Below, one piece after another: positions 46,392-54,004 of a stretch of DNA of 64,000 nucleotides. The stretch is from an uncultured Reyranella sp. (lineage in GTDB: Bacteria > Pseudomonadota > Alphaproteobacteria > Reyranellales > Reyranellaceae). Location: positions 310,001 to 374,000 of the forward strand of contig NZ_CAMFKM010000005.1 in the NCBI RefSeq assembly GCF_945957355.1, in the 5' to 3' direction. The notes under the pieces were generated by a model. That model was not told where the DNA came from. It was given only the letters and a program-made list of their open reading frames with translations, and did not search any database. The translations under genes were made by a program, and so were the position numbers. Within the stretch, counting starts at the first letter, position 1; each line of letters starts with the position of its first letter.

Positions 46392-46499
46392 CTAATCGAG
46401 CTTGCGGGTCGCTATGAACACGCCGACGCCGACGGCGATCGACACGGTCGATATCGCGATGACGACCGGCCAGAGGAGGCCGCCCAGAAAATCCAACAT
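46392..46499 (-). CDS. Very small single-pass membrane protein
   Basis: A 35-codon frame beginning LDFLGGLLWPVVIAISTVSI and ending in a short basic tail (ATRKLD), so one membrane helix with a positive cytoplasmic end. It lies 33 bp upstream of yggS in the same direction. No strong ribosome site is seen (GAGCTC just upstream). Length and composition fit a membrane microprotein, but no family is recognised. Confidence 0.4.
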   Translation of the reverse strand: MLDFLGGLLWPVVIAISTVSIAVGVGVFIATRKLD

Positions 46500-46586
46500 G
46501 AGCTCTGAACGAGCGCGGCGTCGCCTTGTTCCCCCTTTCGTGCGAGCACGGCGGATCGCAGCGGGAGCATCGGCGTTATAGGCTCC

Positions 46587-48812
46587 ATGTCGCTGCTTTT
46601 TCAGCCCGGACGCACCGTATGGAGGGTCGAGCACGCCGCCAGAGCGGCCGTGCTGATCGATGGTGCCGCCTTTTTTGCGGCCGTGCGCGAAGCCTTTCTG
46701 CAGGCGCGGCGCACCATCTTCATCGTGGGCTGGGACATCGACAGCCGCACCGAACTGGTGGGTGACCACCCTCCCACCGACGGATTCCCGACCAACCTGG
46801 CGGCCTTCCTCACCGAACTCACCCGCCGCCGGCCCGAGTTGCAGATCCACCTGCTGCTTTGGGACTATTCACTCGTCTATGCGCACGAGCGCGAGCCGCT
46901 GCCACGCCTCTCTCTGAACTGGCAAATGCCGCCGCAGGTCACGTTCTGCCTCGATTCGACCGTGCCGTTCGGCTCCTCCCAGCACCAGAAGCTGGTGGTG
47001 GTGGACGACGCGTTGGCCTTCTCGGGTGGCCTCGACCTTACCATCCGGCGCTGGGACACCAACCGTCACGAGCCTGACAACAAGCGGCGCGTCGATCATT
47101 CGGGCGAGCCCTACCGGCCGTTCCACGACGTGCAGATGATGGTCGACAGCGAGGCGGCGCGCTCGCTCGCTCTGCTCGCGCGGGCGCGTTGGTGCCATGC
47201 CAACGGCGGCGAACCGGAGGCCCGGCCCGAAGGGCAGCCGTGGCCGGAAAGCGTCAAACCCGATTTCACCAACGTCGACATCGCGATCGCCCGCACCCAG
47301 CCGCGCTATCATCGAGAGGAGGAAGTGCGCGAGGCCGAGGCGCTGTTCGTCGACAGCATCGCCCGCGCCGAGCGCACGATCTATATCGAGAACCAGTTCA
47401 TGACCTCGGGCCTGGTCGCCGCCGCGCTCGCCCGCCGACTGCGCGAGCGGGCGGGTCTTGAGATCGTGATGGTAGCCCCGCGCAGCCATGACTCCTTCGT
47501 CGAGCGGCGCACCATGCGCAACGGCCGCATCCGCTTCTGGCGCACCGTGAAGGCGGCGGGCGGCGATCGCGTGCGCCTACTGTTTCCGTCGATAGAGAAG
47601 AACGGTCGGTCCACCTACACCATGGTCCATTCCAAGATCATGGTGGTGGACGACTGGTTGCTGCGGGTGGGATCGGCCAACCTCAACAACCGGTCCATGG
47701 GCGCCGACACCGAGTGCGACCTCGCGATCGAGGCCTCGACGGATCGGGAGCGCGTCGCCATCACAACCCTGCGCAATCGCCTTCTCGGCGAGCATTGCGG
47801 CGCGTCCGGAGAAGAAGTCGCAGCCGCGATTGCGCGGCTGGGCTCGCTCGTACGCGTGGCGGACCAACTCTGCGGCAATGGCCACTGCCTGAGTCCGATC
47901 GATGACGGCCAGCCCGATCGCACGATTTTCGCCCGACTGGCCGAACGGATCGCCGATCCGGCGCGGCCCCTGCGGCTGGGCCGCCTGGCCGGCCGACTCC
48001 TGCCGCGCCTGCTGTTCCATGGCAGCCGGACCGTCGGCCGGCGGCTGGCAAAGCGCGCGGATCGGCGAGCCGCCGGACAGGCGCACGTCGGATCTCCGCC
48101 AAAGCCGGCAAAAGGCGGCGAAAGCGAGCAGGGCCTGCTGGGGCGCACCGGCCTCGTTGTAGGCGGAGCTCTTGCACTGATCGCGGTGCTGACCCTCGCC
48201 TGGCAGTTCACAGGACTGAAGGAGCTGGCCCAGCCCGACCATATTCGCGAGCTGCTCGAGGGCGCCGAGGGCGAACCGTGGGCCCTTGGAGTCGTGGTCG
48301 CGCTGTTTGTGGTCGGGGGCGCGGTGGCCTTCCCCGTCACCATCCTGATCCTGGCGACGGCCGCCGTGTTCGGCCCGTGGTGGGGCATGCTCTATGCCAG
48401 CGCCGGGGTCGCGGCGAGCGCCGGGATCATGTTCGCGGCGGGCGCCCGCTTCGGGCAGGAGGTGCTCAGGCGCCTTCTTGGCCAGCGCTGGGACAGACTG
48501 CGCGACCGCCTGCAGCGGCGCGGCCTGCTCGCCGTGGTCGCGCTGCGCGTCATACCGGTTGCGCCGTTCTCGCTGATCAATCTCGCGGCGGGTGCCGGCT
48601 CCATCCGCTTCGTCGACTTCGGGCTCGGCACGCTGATCGGCATGGGCCCGGGGCTGGTCGCGATCGCGCTGATGGGCGACCGCATCGCCAAGGTGCTGGC
48701 CGACCCCAGCGCCAGCCAGCTCGGCGTGCTGGCGCTGTGCGTCGCTGGCTGGATCGGGCTCTCCTTCGGGGCGCAGGCCATCGTGTCACGGTTCGGGGAA
48801 CGGGCCTCTTGA
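46587..48812 (+). CDS. Phospholipase D - VTT (SNARE-associated/DedA-like) fusion protein
   Basis: A 741-residue two-part protein. Residues 1-500 are a phospholipase D fold with two HKD motifs: SSQHQKLVVVDD followed by GGLDLTIRRWD near residue 140, and HSKIMVVDDWLLRVGSANLNNRSMG near residue 350. After a linker, residues about 525-740 form a VTT membrane domain (LVVGGALALIAVLTLAW, the VTILILATAAVFGPWWGM block, the conserved arginine in ALRVIPVAPFSLINLAAGA). It would hydrolyse or transfer phosphatidyl groups at the inner membrane, and VTT domains act in lipid movement. The next gene starts inside its stop codon. Confidence 0.9.
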   Translation: MSLLFQPGRTVWRVEHAARAAVLIDGAAFFAAVREAFLQARRTIFIVGWDIDSRTELVGDHPPTDGFPTNLAAFLTELTRRRPELQIHLLLWDYSLVYAHEREPLPRLSLNWQMPPQVTFCLDSTVPFGSSQHQKLVVVDDALAFSGGLDLTIRRWDTNRHEPDNKRRVDHSGEPYRPFHDVQMMVDSEAARSLALLARARWCHANGGEPEARPEGQPWPESVKPDFTNVDIAIARTQPRYHREEEVREAEALFVDSIARAERTIYIENQFMTSGLVAAALARRLRERAGLEIVMVAPRSHDSFVERRTMRNGRIRFWRTVKAAGGDRVRLLFPSIEKNGRSTYTMVHSKIMVVDDWLLRVGSANLNNRSMGADTECDLAIEASTDRERVAITTLRNRLLGEHCGASGEEVAAAIARLGSLVRVADQLCGNGHCLSPIDDGQPDRTIFARLAERIADPARPLRLGRLAGRLLPRLLFHGSRTVGRRLAKRADRRAAGQAHVGSPPKPAKGGESEQGLLGRTGLVVGGALALIAVLTLAWQFTGLKELAQPDHIRELLEGAEGEPWALGVVVALFVVGGAVAFPVTILILATAAVFGPWWGMLYASAGVAASAGIMFAAGARFGQEVLRRLLGQRWDRLRDRLQRRGLLAVVALRVIPVAPFSLINLAAGAGSIRFVDFGLGTLIGMGPGLVAIALMGDRIAKVLADPSASQLGVLALCVAGWIGLSFGAQAIVSRFGERAS

Positions 48813-49498
48813 ACTCCGTCCGTCTGATGACCTGGAACATTCACGGTGCCTTCGGTCGCAATCCGCGTTTCGACCTCGATCGCGTGATCGCGCTGGTCAA
48901 GAGCCACGCACCCGACATCGTGGCCCTGCAGGAGATCGATTCGCGGCGCGTCCGCGAGGCCCAGGCTGGCAATCCCTTCGACGTGCTTCAGGCGGCGCTG
49001 GGCTCGCACGGGATCGGCGCCAAGACCGTGGTGACAGCCGATGGCGAGTACGGCCAGGCGCTGATCAGCCGGTGGCCGCTCGAGAGCACGCAGATCCACG
49101 ATCTGTCCTATCCCGAGCGCGAACCACGCCGCGCCATCTGTACCGATGTTGCTACTCCTTTCGGCCCGCTGCGCGTGATCGCCACGCATCTCGGCCTCAC
49201 CCTGCGCGAGCGGCGCAGCCAGGCCATCGCGCTGGCGAGCATGCTGGGCCGGCTCGATCGTCCGACCGTCGCGCTGGGCGATTTCAACGACTGGCTCTGG
49301 GCAGGCTCGGTGCGCCGCAGCCTCGGGCGTGCCCTGCCGGGCTTCAGCCGCCATCGCACCTTTCCCGCACGGCTGCCGCTCTTCGAACTCGACCGCATTT
49401 ATCTTTTCCCGGCCTCGGCCCTGATCGGCAGCTGCGTCGACCACCGCGCGAGCGAGCTTTCGGATCACCTGCCGGTGATCGCCGACATCGCGATCTAG
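48809..49498 (+). CDS. Endonuclease/exonuclease/phosphatase-family protein
   Basis: A 229-residue DNase I-like hydrolase. TTG 48809 overlaps the stop of the PLD gene; an ATG 6 codons later (48827) is the alternative. Motifs: MTWNIHGAFGRN, IVALQEIDSRR (metal-binding Glu), VIATHLGLTLRERRSQ, ALGDFNDWLW and the terminal SDHLPVIADI. All EEP catalytic residues appear present. Coupling to a phospholipase D-VTT protein suggests a phosphodiester or phospholipid head-group substrate rather than DNA, but this is inference. Confidence 0.85.
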   Translation: MNSVRLMTWNIHGAFGRNPRFDLDRVIALVKSHAPDIVALQEIDSRRVREAQAGNPFDVLQAALGSHGIGAKTVVTADGEYGQALISRWPLESTQIHDLSYPEREPRRAICTDVATPFGPLRVIATHLGLTLRERRSQAIALASMLGRLDRPTVALGDFNDWLWAGSVRRSLGRALPGFSRHRTFPARLPLFELDRIYLFPASALIGSCVDHRASELSDHLPVIADIAI

Positions 49499-49502
49499 CG
49501 TG

Positions 49503-50539
49503 GTGCGCACGGGCACCGTGGCGATGGAAGCCAGGCAGATCGATGGCCTGCCCGACGGCAAGGGTTGGCAATACGAGCCCAAGTGGGACGGGTTCCGCTG
49601 CCTCGCCCGGCGGGACGGCGAGGAGGTCGAGCTGCTGGGCCGCTCCGGCAAGAACCTGTCGCGCTACTTCCCGAGATGATCGCGGCTCTCGCGCGACTGA
49701 AACACGAGCGCTTCTTTCTCGATGGCGAACTGGTCATCCCGGTGGGCAAGAACCTGTCCTTCGAGGCACTGCAGATGCGCCTGCATCCAGCGGCCAGTCG
49801 CATCCGGCGCCTCGCCGAAGAGACACCGTCGCTGATGATCGCCTTCGATCTCCTGGAGGACGAGAAGGGGCGGGACCTGCGAGCGGAGCCCCTGTCCACT
49901 CGCCGCGCGGCGCTCGAACGCTTCTTCGCGACACTCGGCCCGAGCGAAGCGCTGCGTCTCTCCCCAAAGACGACGCACATCGGCGATGCGCGCCGGTGGC
50001 TGAGCCGCGCCGGCGGCGGGGCCCTCGACGGTGTCATCGCCAAGCGCCTCGATGAGCCCTACAGGCCGGGCGAGCGCGCGATGCTCAAGATCAAGAACCT
50101 GCGCAGCGCGGACTGCGTGGTCGGCGGCTTCCGTTATGCAACGGCGCGCAAGGCGGGCCGGAAGGAAGTCGGCTCGTTGCTGCTCGGCCTGTACAACGAA
50201 GCAGGCCTGCTCGACCACGTGGGCTTCACCTCCGCTCTCGGCAGTCTCGACCGCGATGCGCTGACGGCAAAGCTCGAAAGGCTGAAGGGGAACGGGTTCT
50301 CCGGCGACGCGCCGGGCGGTCCCAGCCGCTGGTCGACGGAACGGACAGCCGAGTGGGCGCCGTTGAAACCGAAGCTCGTCGTCGAAGTCCAGTACGACCA
50401 CGTCACCGGGCGCCGGTTCCGCCACGCCACCGGCTTCCTGCGCTGGCGCCCGGACAAGGCGCCGCGCGACTGTTCGTTCGATCAGCTCGCGCGGGAAGCC
50501 CGGCCGTCGCGGATGATGCGCCTGCTCGGGCTAGCGTAG
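49503..50539 (+). pseudogene. LigC-type ATP-dependent DNA ligase split by a frameshift
   Basis: Read across two frames, this stretch is a complete short ATP-dependent ligase. The first frame (49503-49679, GTG or ATG 49524) gives GWQYEPKWDGFRC with the adenylated lysine (motif I) and SGKNLSRYFP, then TGA. The remainder continues one base out of register as EMIAALARLKHERFFLDGELVIP. One missing base near 49671-49676 would join them. The stop and the next ATG overlap as ATGA (49676-49679), so coupled translation of two halves is conceivable. A sequencing error or a recent inactivating deletion is simpler. Confidence 0.75.
49676..50539 (+). CDS. DNA ligase, C-terminal part (adenylation domain remainder and OB fold)
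   Basis: A 287-residue frame from ATG 49676 holding ligase motifs III (FFLDGELVIP), IIIa (SLMIAFDLL), IV (GALDGVIAKR) and V (RAMLKIKNLRSADCVV), then an OB-fold ending RFRHATGFLRWR. Motif I with the catalytic lysine is on the preceding out-of-frame piece, so this part alone cannot form the AMP-lysine intermediate. LigC ligases serve in base-excision and end-joining backup repair. Confidence 0.75.
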   Translation: MIAALARLKHERFFLDGELVIPVGKNLSFEALQMRLHPAASRIRRLAEETPSLMIAFDLLEDEKGRDLRAEPLSTRRAALERFFATLGPSEALRLSPKTTHIGDARRWLSRAGGGALDGVIAKRLDEPYRPGERAMLKIKNLRSADCVVGGFRYATARKAGRKEVGSLLLGLYNEAGLLDHVGFTSALGSLDRDALTAKLERLKGNGFSGDAPGGPSRWSTERTAEWAPLKPKLVVEVQYDHVTGRRFRHATGFLRWRPDKAPRDCSFDQLAREARPSRMMRLLGLA

Positions 50540-50563
50540 GAGCGTGCTACGTGCGCCGCTCGC

Positions 50564-50815
50564 TCAGCCCTTCTTCTTGCGCCTCGCCGTGGTCTTCCGT
50601 TTCGTGCTCGTCTTCTTCTTCTTGGCTGCGGTCTTCTTCTTCGCCGGCACTTTCTTGCCCTTAGCGCGCGCCTCGGACAAGCCGATGGCGATGGCCTGCT
50701 TGCGACTCTTCACCGTGCCGCCCTTGCCGCCCGGGCCGCTTTTCAGCGTGCCTTTCTTGCGACGCTCCATCGCGCTTTCGACATCCTTGCTGGCGCTTCG
50801 GGAATATTTTGCCAT
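50564..50815 (-). CDS. DUF6496 lysine-rich protein
   Basis: An 83-residue basic protein behind an excellent AGGAGGA ribosome site. The N-terminal 50 residues (MAKYSRSASKDVESAMERRK, then SRKQAIAIGLSEARAKGKKV) match the DUF6496 pattern. The last 27 residues are a Lys/Ala/Thr/Arg tail (KKKTAAKKKKTSTKRKTTARRKKKG) like bacterial histone H1-type tails, so nucleic-acid binding is likely. It converges on the ligase gene (24 bp apart). Confidence 0.85.
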   Translation of the reverse strand: MAKYSRSASKDVESAMERRKKGTLKSGPGGKGGTVKSRKQAIAIGLSEARAKGKKVPAKKKTAAKKKKTSTKRKTTARRKKKG

Positions 50816-50889
50816 GAATCCTCCTCGACGGTTCAGCGCCTAACGCAACCGTCGCGCATTGGCTGCATATTCCCGGGAGAAGCACAGAA

Positions 50890-50945
50890 GAAAGCCCGCG
50901 ACCCCCCTTTGCACATTTCCGGATGAACGAAGGGTGCGGGCTTTC
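50890..50945 (-). other. 56-nt hairpin with 10-bp perfect stem
   Basis: GAAAGCCCGC (50890-50899) and GCGGGCTTTC (50936-50945) pair perfectly, and an inner CCC/GGG plus TT/AA stem is possible. It lies in the 312-bp region between the divergent DUF6496 and BON genes. Read on the minus strand, the 3' arm continues CTTTCTTCT, a poor U-tract. It could end a short leftward RNA, or be the structured 5' leader of the DUF6496 mRNA. Nothing else in 50816-51127 is recognised apart from the two genes' ribosome sites. Confidence 0.5.
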
Positions 50946-51127
50946 CGCCGGAGACGCCAGGGACGAAGCGTTCGACCATCGCCAACGAAACGTGTGGCTC
51001 CCCTGCCTTCGACCAATGCACGTACGGCCGATCGGTTGCGGTCGCCGGCAACTGGTTTAGCGTCGGTGCATTCCTCCGGTGCCGGCGAGGAAGAGAGAGG
51101 CCGGCCTCACCCCACGGAGGAACTCAA

Positions 51128-51982
51128 ATGGCACGCCACGACGACGACTATCGCTTCCGCAGCAATGCCTCCCGCGACGATCGGGGCTCCCATCGCGACT
51201 CGATATCGACCGGCCGCGCCGGCCGGCGCTCCTACGATGACTATGACGAGGACGAGAATCGTGGCCGGCTTTACGGCGGCAGCGCGCGCGATGAAGAGAG
51301 CCGCTACGGCGGCTATGAGGGCGAGCGCGGCGATATCTACCACTATGCACCCGGTGGCCGGCGCGGAAGCGATTATGGCTATGGCGGCGGCTCGTCCTAT
51401 GGTCGCGGTAACTACGAACAGGACGACATGTCCTCGGGCGGTGTCGCCGGCGGGGCGCGCGGCTACGGCTACGCTCAAGGCCCCGGCCATGGCGGCGATC
51501 GGTATGCCGGCCGGGGCGGCTCGCTCGGTGGCGTGAGCGACGAGATGGGCGGCAGCCACTCGCAGGGCATGGGTCGCTACGACCAGAATCAGCGCCGCAG
51601 CGGATGGTTTAGCGGTCGCCCGGGTGGCGCCGGCCGGTACGGCAGCGAACACGCTGGCATGGCCGGCGGCTATGGGATCGGGGCTTCCGGGCAGGAACAC
51701 CATCGTGGCAAGGGTCCCAAGGGCTATACGCGATCCGATGACAGGATACGTGAGGACGTCTGCGACTGCCTCACGGACGATCCGATGCTCGATGCCGGCG
51801 AGATCGAGGTCCAGGTCAAGAACGGCGAGGTGACCTTGTCCGGCACGGTGTCCGACCGCCTCGCCAAGCGCCACGCCGAGGACATGATCGAGCGGGTGAG
51901 CGGCGTGAAGGACGTGCAGAACAACATCCGCGTCAAGGAACGCGACGCGGGCAGGTCGTCGGAAAAACGCGCGTCCGCGTGA
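51128..51982 (+). CDS. BON-domain protein with low-complexity Arg/Gly/Tyr/Asp-rich N-terminus
   Basis: A 284-residue protein behind ACGGAGGAACTC. Residues 1-198 are low complexity, rich in Arg, Gly, Tyr, Asp and Ser (for example DDYRFRSNASRDDRG and SDYGYGGGSSYGRGNYEQD). Residues about 204-271 are one BON domain (DRIREDVCDCLTDDPMLDAGEI, then VTLSGTVSDRLAKRHAEDMI and GVKDVQNNIRV). There is no signal peptide, so it is predicted cytoplasmic, unlike OsmY or DolP. BON domains bind phospholipid or partner proteins. The long disordered front might drive condensation or nucleic-acid contact; this is inference. Confidence 0.85.
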   Translation: MARHDDDYRFRSNASRDDRGSHRDSISTGRAGRRSYDDYDEDENRGRLYGGSARDEESRYGGYEGERGDIYHYAPGGRRGSDYGYGGGSSYGRGNYEQDDMSSGGVAGGARGYGYAQGPGHGGDRYAGRGGSLGGVSDEMGGSHSQGMGRYDQNQRRSGWFSGRPGGAGRYGSEHAGMAGGYGIGASGQEHHRGKGPKGYTRSDDRIREDVCDCLTDDPMLDAGEIEVQVKNGEVTLSGTVSDRLAKRHAEDMIERVSGVKDVQNNIRVKERDAGRSSEKRASA

Positions 51983-51993
51983 AGTCGCGTCGG

Positions 51994-52028
51994 AAAAAGG
52001 GCGCGGTTCGCTGACTGACCGGGCCCTT
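51994..52028 (-). terminator. Rho-independent terminator of the minus-strand small gene
   Basis: On the minus strand AAGGGC-C-CGGT, a 10-nt loop, ACCG-C-GCCC pairs and runs into TTTTT (51998-51994). Two stems are separated by one mismatch. It sits 6 bp beyond the stop of the 45-codon gene and supports transcription of that gene. Confidence 0.75.
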
Positions 52029-52034
52029 CTACCG

Positions 52035-52172
52035 TCAGCCCGGCGTGGCCCGACGGTCGCGGCGGAGTTCCTGGATCACCTGCCAGACGTCGCGCGCCAA
52101 GTCGTAGATAGCCGACAGTTCGGTCTCGAGGAAGTCGAGACGGTGCGCGATTCTGCCTTTGTCCTTCTTCAT
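52035..52172 (-). CDS. Small hypothetical protein (45 aa)
   Basis: A 45-codon frame from ATG 52172 giving a charged helical peptide (MKKDKGRIAHRLDFLETELS, then AIYDLARDVWQVIQELRRDR). The hydrophobic residues repeat with near-heptad spacing, suggesting a short coiled coil. A U-tract terminator directly after the stop supports it as an expressed gene. No family recognised. Confidence 0.55.
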   Translation of the reverse strand: MKKDKGRIAHRLDFLETELSAIYDLARDVWQVIQELRRDRRATPG

Positions 52173-52348
52173 GTTCGTTCTGCCCCCGCAGTTCGTCACG
52201 AGTCGGTAGCATGATCTACGCCATTCGGCGCTGTGGACTGCGGTGCGCGTTGCGTTCCCCGTCGAACGGAGTGTGTGCTTCCTGCAGTCCTTCCTTAGGG
52301 CACGCCCGGGAAGCGCAACGTGGAAGCGCCGCGACCGTTCGCCGACGC

Positions 52349-52754
52349 ATGGGACTGACCCACGCGAGTTCGAGCGCCGGTGGTTGCCTGTGCGGTGCGA
52401 TGGCGTGCGCTCGCTCCGCCTCGGAACGTGCATCACTGTTATTGCGGAATGTGCCGGCGATGGACGGGCGCGGCTTTCGCAACCCTTGTCTGGTTCCGGG
52501 GCACCGACGTGGTTTGGGAAGGCGACGCGGCCACTCTGCATCGCTCTTCGCCGATCGCCGTGCGCAGCCACTGCGGACGCTGCGGCACATCGCTCGCTCT
52601 GGATTATGACGGCCGCGACGATATCGCGCTCTGTGCCGGCAGCCTCGACGATCCCACGCGTGTAACGCCCGTCCACAATTATGGTGTGGAAGGAAAACTT
52701 CCTTGGGCCGACGCCTCGAGCCTTCCGGGTAAGCCGACGCGGGAGCGGTGGTAA
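52349..52754 (+). pseudogene. GFA-family (CENP-V/GFA) gene with a frameshift
   Basis: The proper start is ATG 52349, giving THASSSAGGCLCGA with the first Cys-x-Cys zinc site in one frame. The rest of the domain, VRWRALAPPRNVHHCYCGMC onward with SHCGRCGTSLAL, continues in another frame from about 52395. The two parts would join if five bases (one GTGCG unit at 52395-52399) were restored. The 3' frame alone is open from GTG 52380 but lacks the intact CLCG motif. GFA proteins bind zinc and some act on glutathione-formaldehyde adducts. Confidence 0.7.
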
Positions 52755-52861
52755 GAGGGCGCAGGCGCAGGATCGCGTCTCGCTGCGCGGTTCGGGCGTT
52801 TGTTGCACGCGATGACTTGCGGGCTAGTATCGCTCGCCCGCTTGCAGAGGAAACAAGAAGA

Positions 52862-54004
52862 ATGACGGCGTTGCTGAATGAGACCGATCTCATCGATCGT
52901 ATCCTCGCGCACATCGACGGCAAGACGACCGACAAGGGAACGGTGGTCTGGCGCGAGCCGGTCGAGAACTATCATTCGGCCGAGCGCTTCGCGGCGGAGA
53001 TCGAGGTGCTGCGGCGCGTGCCGATGGCCTTCTGCCCGTCGGCGGCGCTGCCCGAGCCCGGCTCGTACATCGCGCGTACAACGGTCGGCACGCCGTTGCT
53101 GGTGGTGCGCGGCACCGACGGCGTCGTGCGCGGCTTCCGCAACGCCTGCCGCCATCGTGGCATGAAGCTGGAGGAGGGCGAGGGCTGCAAGCGCGCCTTC
53201 GCCTGTCCCTATCACGCCTGGACCTACGGGCTCGACGGCGCGCTGCGGCACATTCCGGGCGAGGACGGCTTCCCCGGCCTCGACAAGGCAGCGCACGGGC
53301 TGGTGCCGGTGGCGGAAGTGCAGGAGCGCAACGGCATCGTGTTCGTGACACAGGACGAGCCCTTGTCGGACGGTCCGCTCGGCGACCTGCCCGAGGTGCT
53401 GACCGACGATTACGTGCTGTTCAACAAGATCGAGTTCGACGACAGGGCGAACTGGAAGGTGCTGGGCGAGACCTCGATGGAGGGCTACCACATCAAGGCG
53501 CTGCACAATCAGTCCTTCTATCCCTACGGCTACGACAATCTGAACGTGGTCGAGCTGCACGGCCGCAATTCGCGCATCGTCTTCCCGTTCCGCCGCATCG
53601 AGAAGCTGCGCAATGTTCCGCGCGAGGAGTGGAGCACGCAGGGACGCATCACCGACGTCCACCAGCTCTTCCCCAACACCCATGTCAGCGTGCTGTCGAG
53701 CCACGCGATCCTGATCATCCTGGAGCCGGTCTCGCCATCGGAGACGCATTGGGTCGTCTACCAGCTGGCGCCGCGCATCAAGAACGGCAAGCCACTCGAC
53801 ATCGAGCAGGCGCGCAAGGACGCCAACTTCGTGCAGGAAAGTGGCATCCTCGAAGACCGCCACGCCGCCCGCGAGATCCAGGCCGGCCTGGCATCGGGCG
53901 CCAACACCCATTTCACCTTCGGCCACTACGAACAGGCGATTGGGCACTTTCATCGCCACCTCGCCGAACATGTAGAGATGCTGTCCCAAAGGAATAAGAC
54001 ATGA
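52862..54004 (+). CDS. Rieske-type aromatic-ring-hydroxylating oxygenase, large subunit
   Basis: A 380-residue oxygenase. ATG 52862 follows AGAGGAAACAAGAAG; upstream in-frame sequence is arginine-rich and unlike the family. The Rieske [2Fe-2S] ligands are in NACRHRGMKLEEGEGC and ACPYHAWTYGLDG near residues 97-125. The mononuclear iron site is in GETSMEGYHIKALHN near residue 205. The substrate is not deducible; many relatives act on quaternary amines or aromatic acids. No reductase gene is adjacent. Overlaps the SDR gene by 4 bp, so the two steps are probably sequential. Confidence 0.88.
   Translation: MTALLNETDLIDRILAHIDGKTTDKGTVVWREPVENYHSAERFAAEIEVLRRVPMAFCPSAALPEPGSYIARTTVGTPLLVVRGTDGVVRGFRNACRHRGMKLEEGEGCKRAFACPYHAWTYGLDGALRHIPGEDGFPGLDKAAHGLVPVAEVQERNGIVFVTQDEPLSDGPLGDLPEVLTDDYVLFNKIEFDDRANWKVLGETSMEGYHIKALHNQSFYPYGYDNLNVVELHGRNSRIVFPFRRIEKLRNVPREEWSTQGRITDVHQLFPNTHVSVLSSHAILIILEPVSPSETHWVVYQLAPRIKNGKPLDIEQARKDANFVQESGILEDRHAAREIQAGLASGANTHFTFGHYEQAIGHFHRHLAEHVEMLSQRNKT

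Noticed and set aside
50833..51051. 72-codon minus-strand frame covering the hairpin
   Set aside because: It overlaps the hairpin, lacks a ribosome site and has no convincing protein character. The hairpin is better explained as RNA structure.
51000..51127. EcfG-type promoter before the BON gene
   Set aside because: GGCAAC is present, but no CGTT follows at 16-17 bp, so the match is too weak to call.
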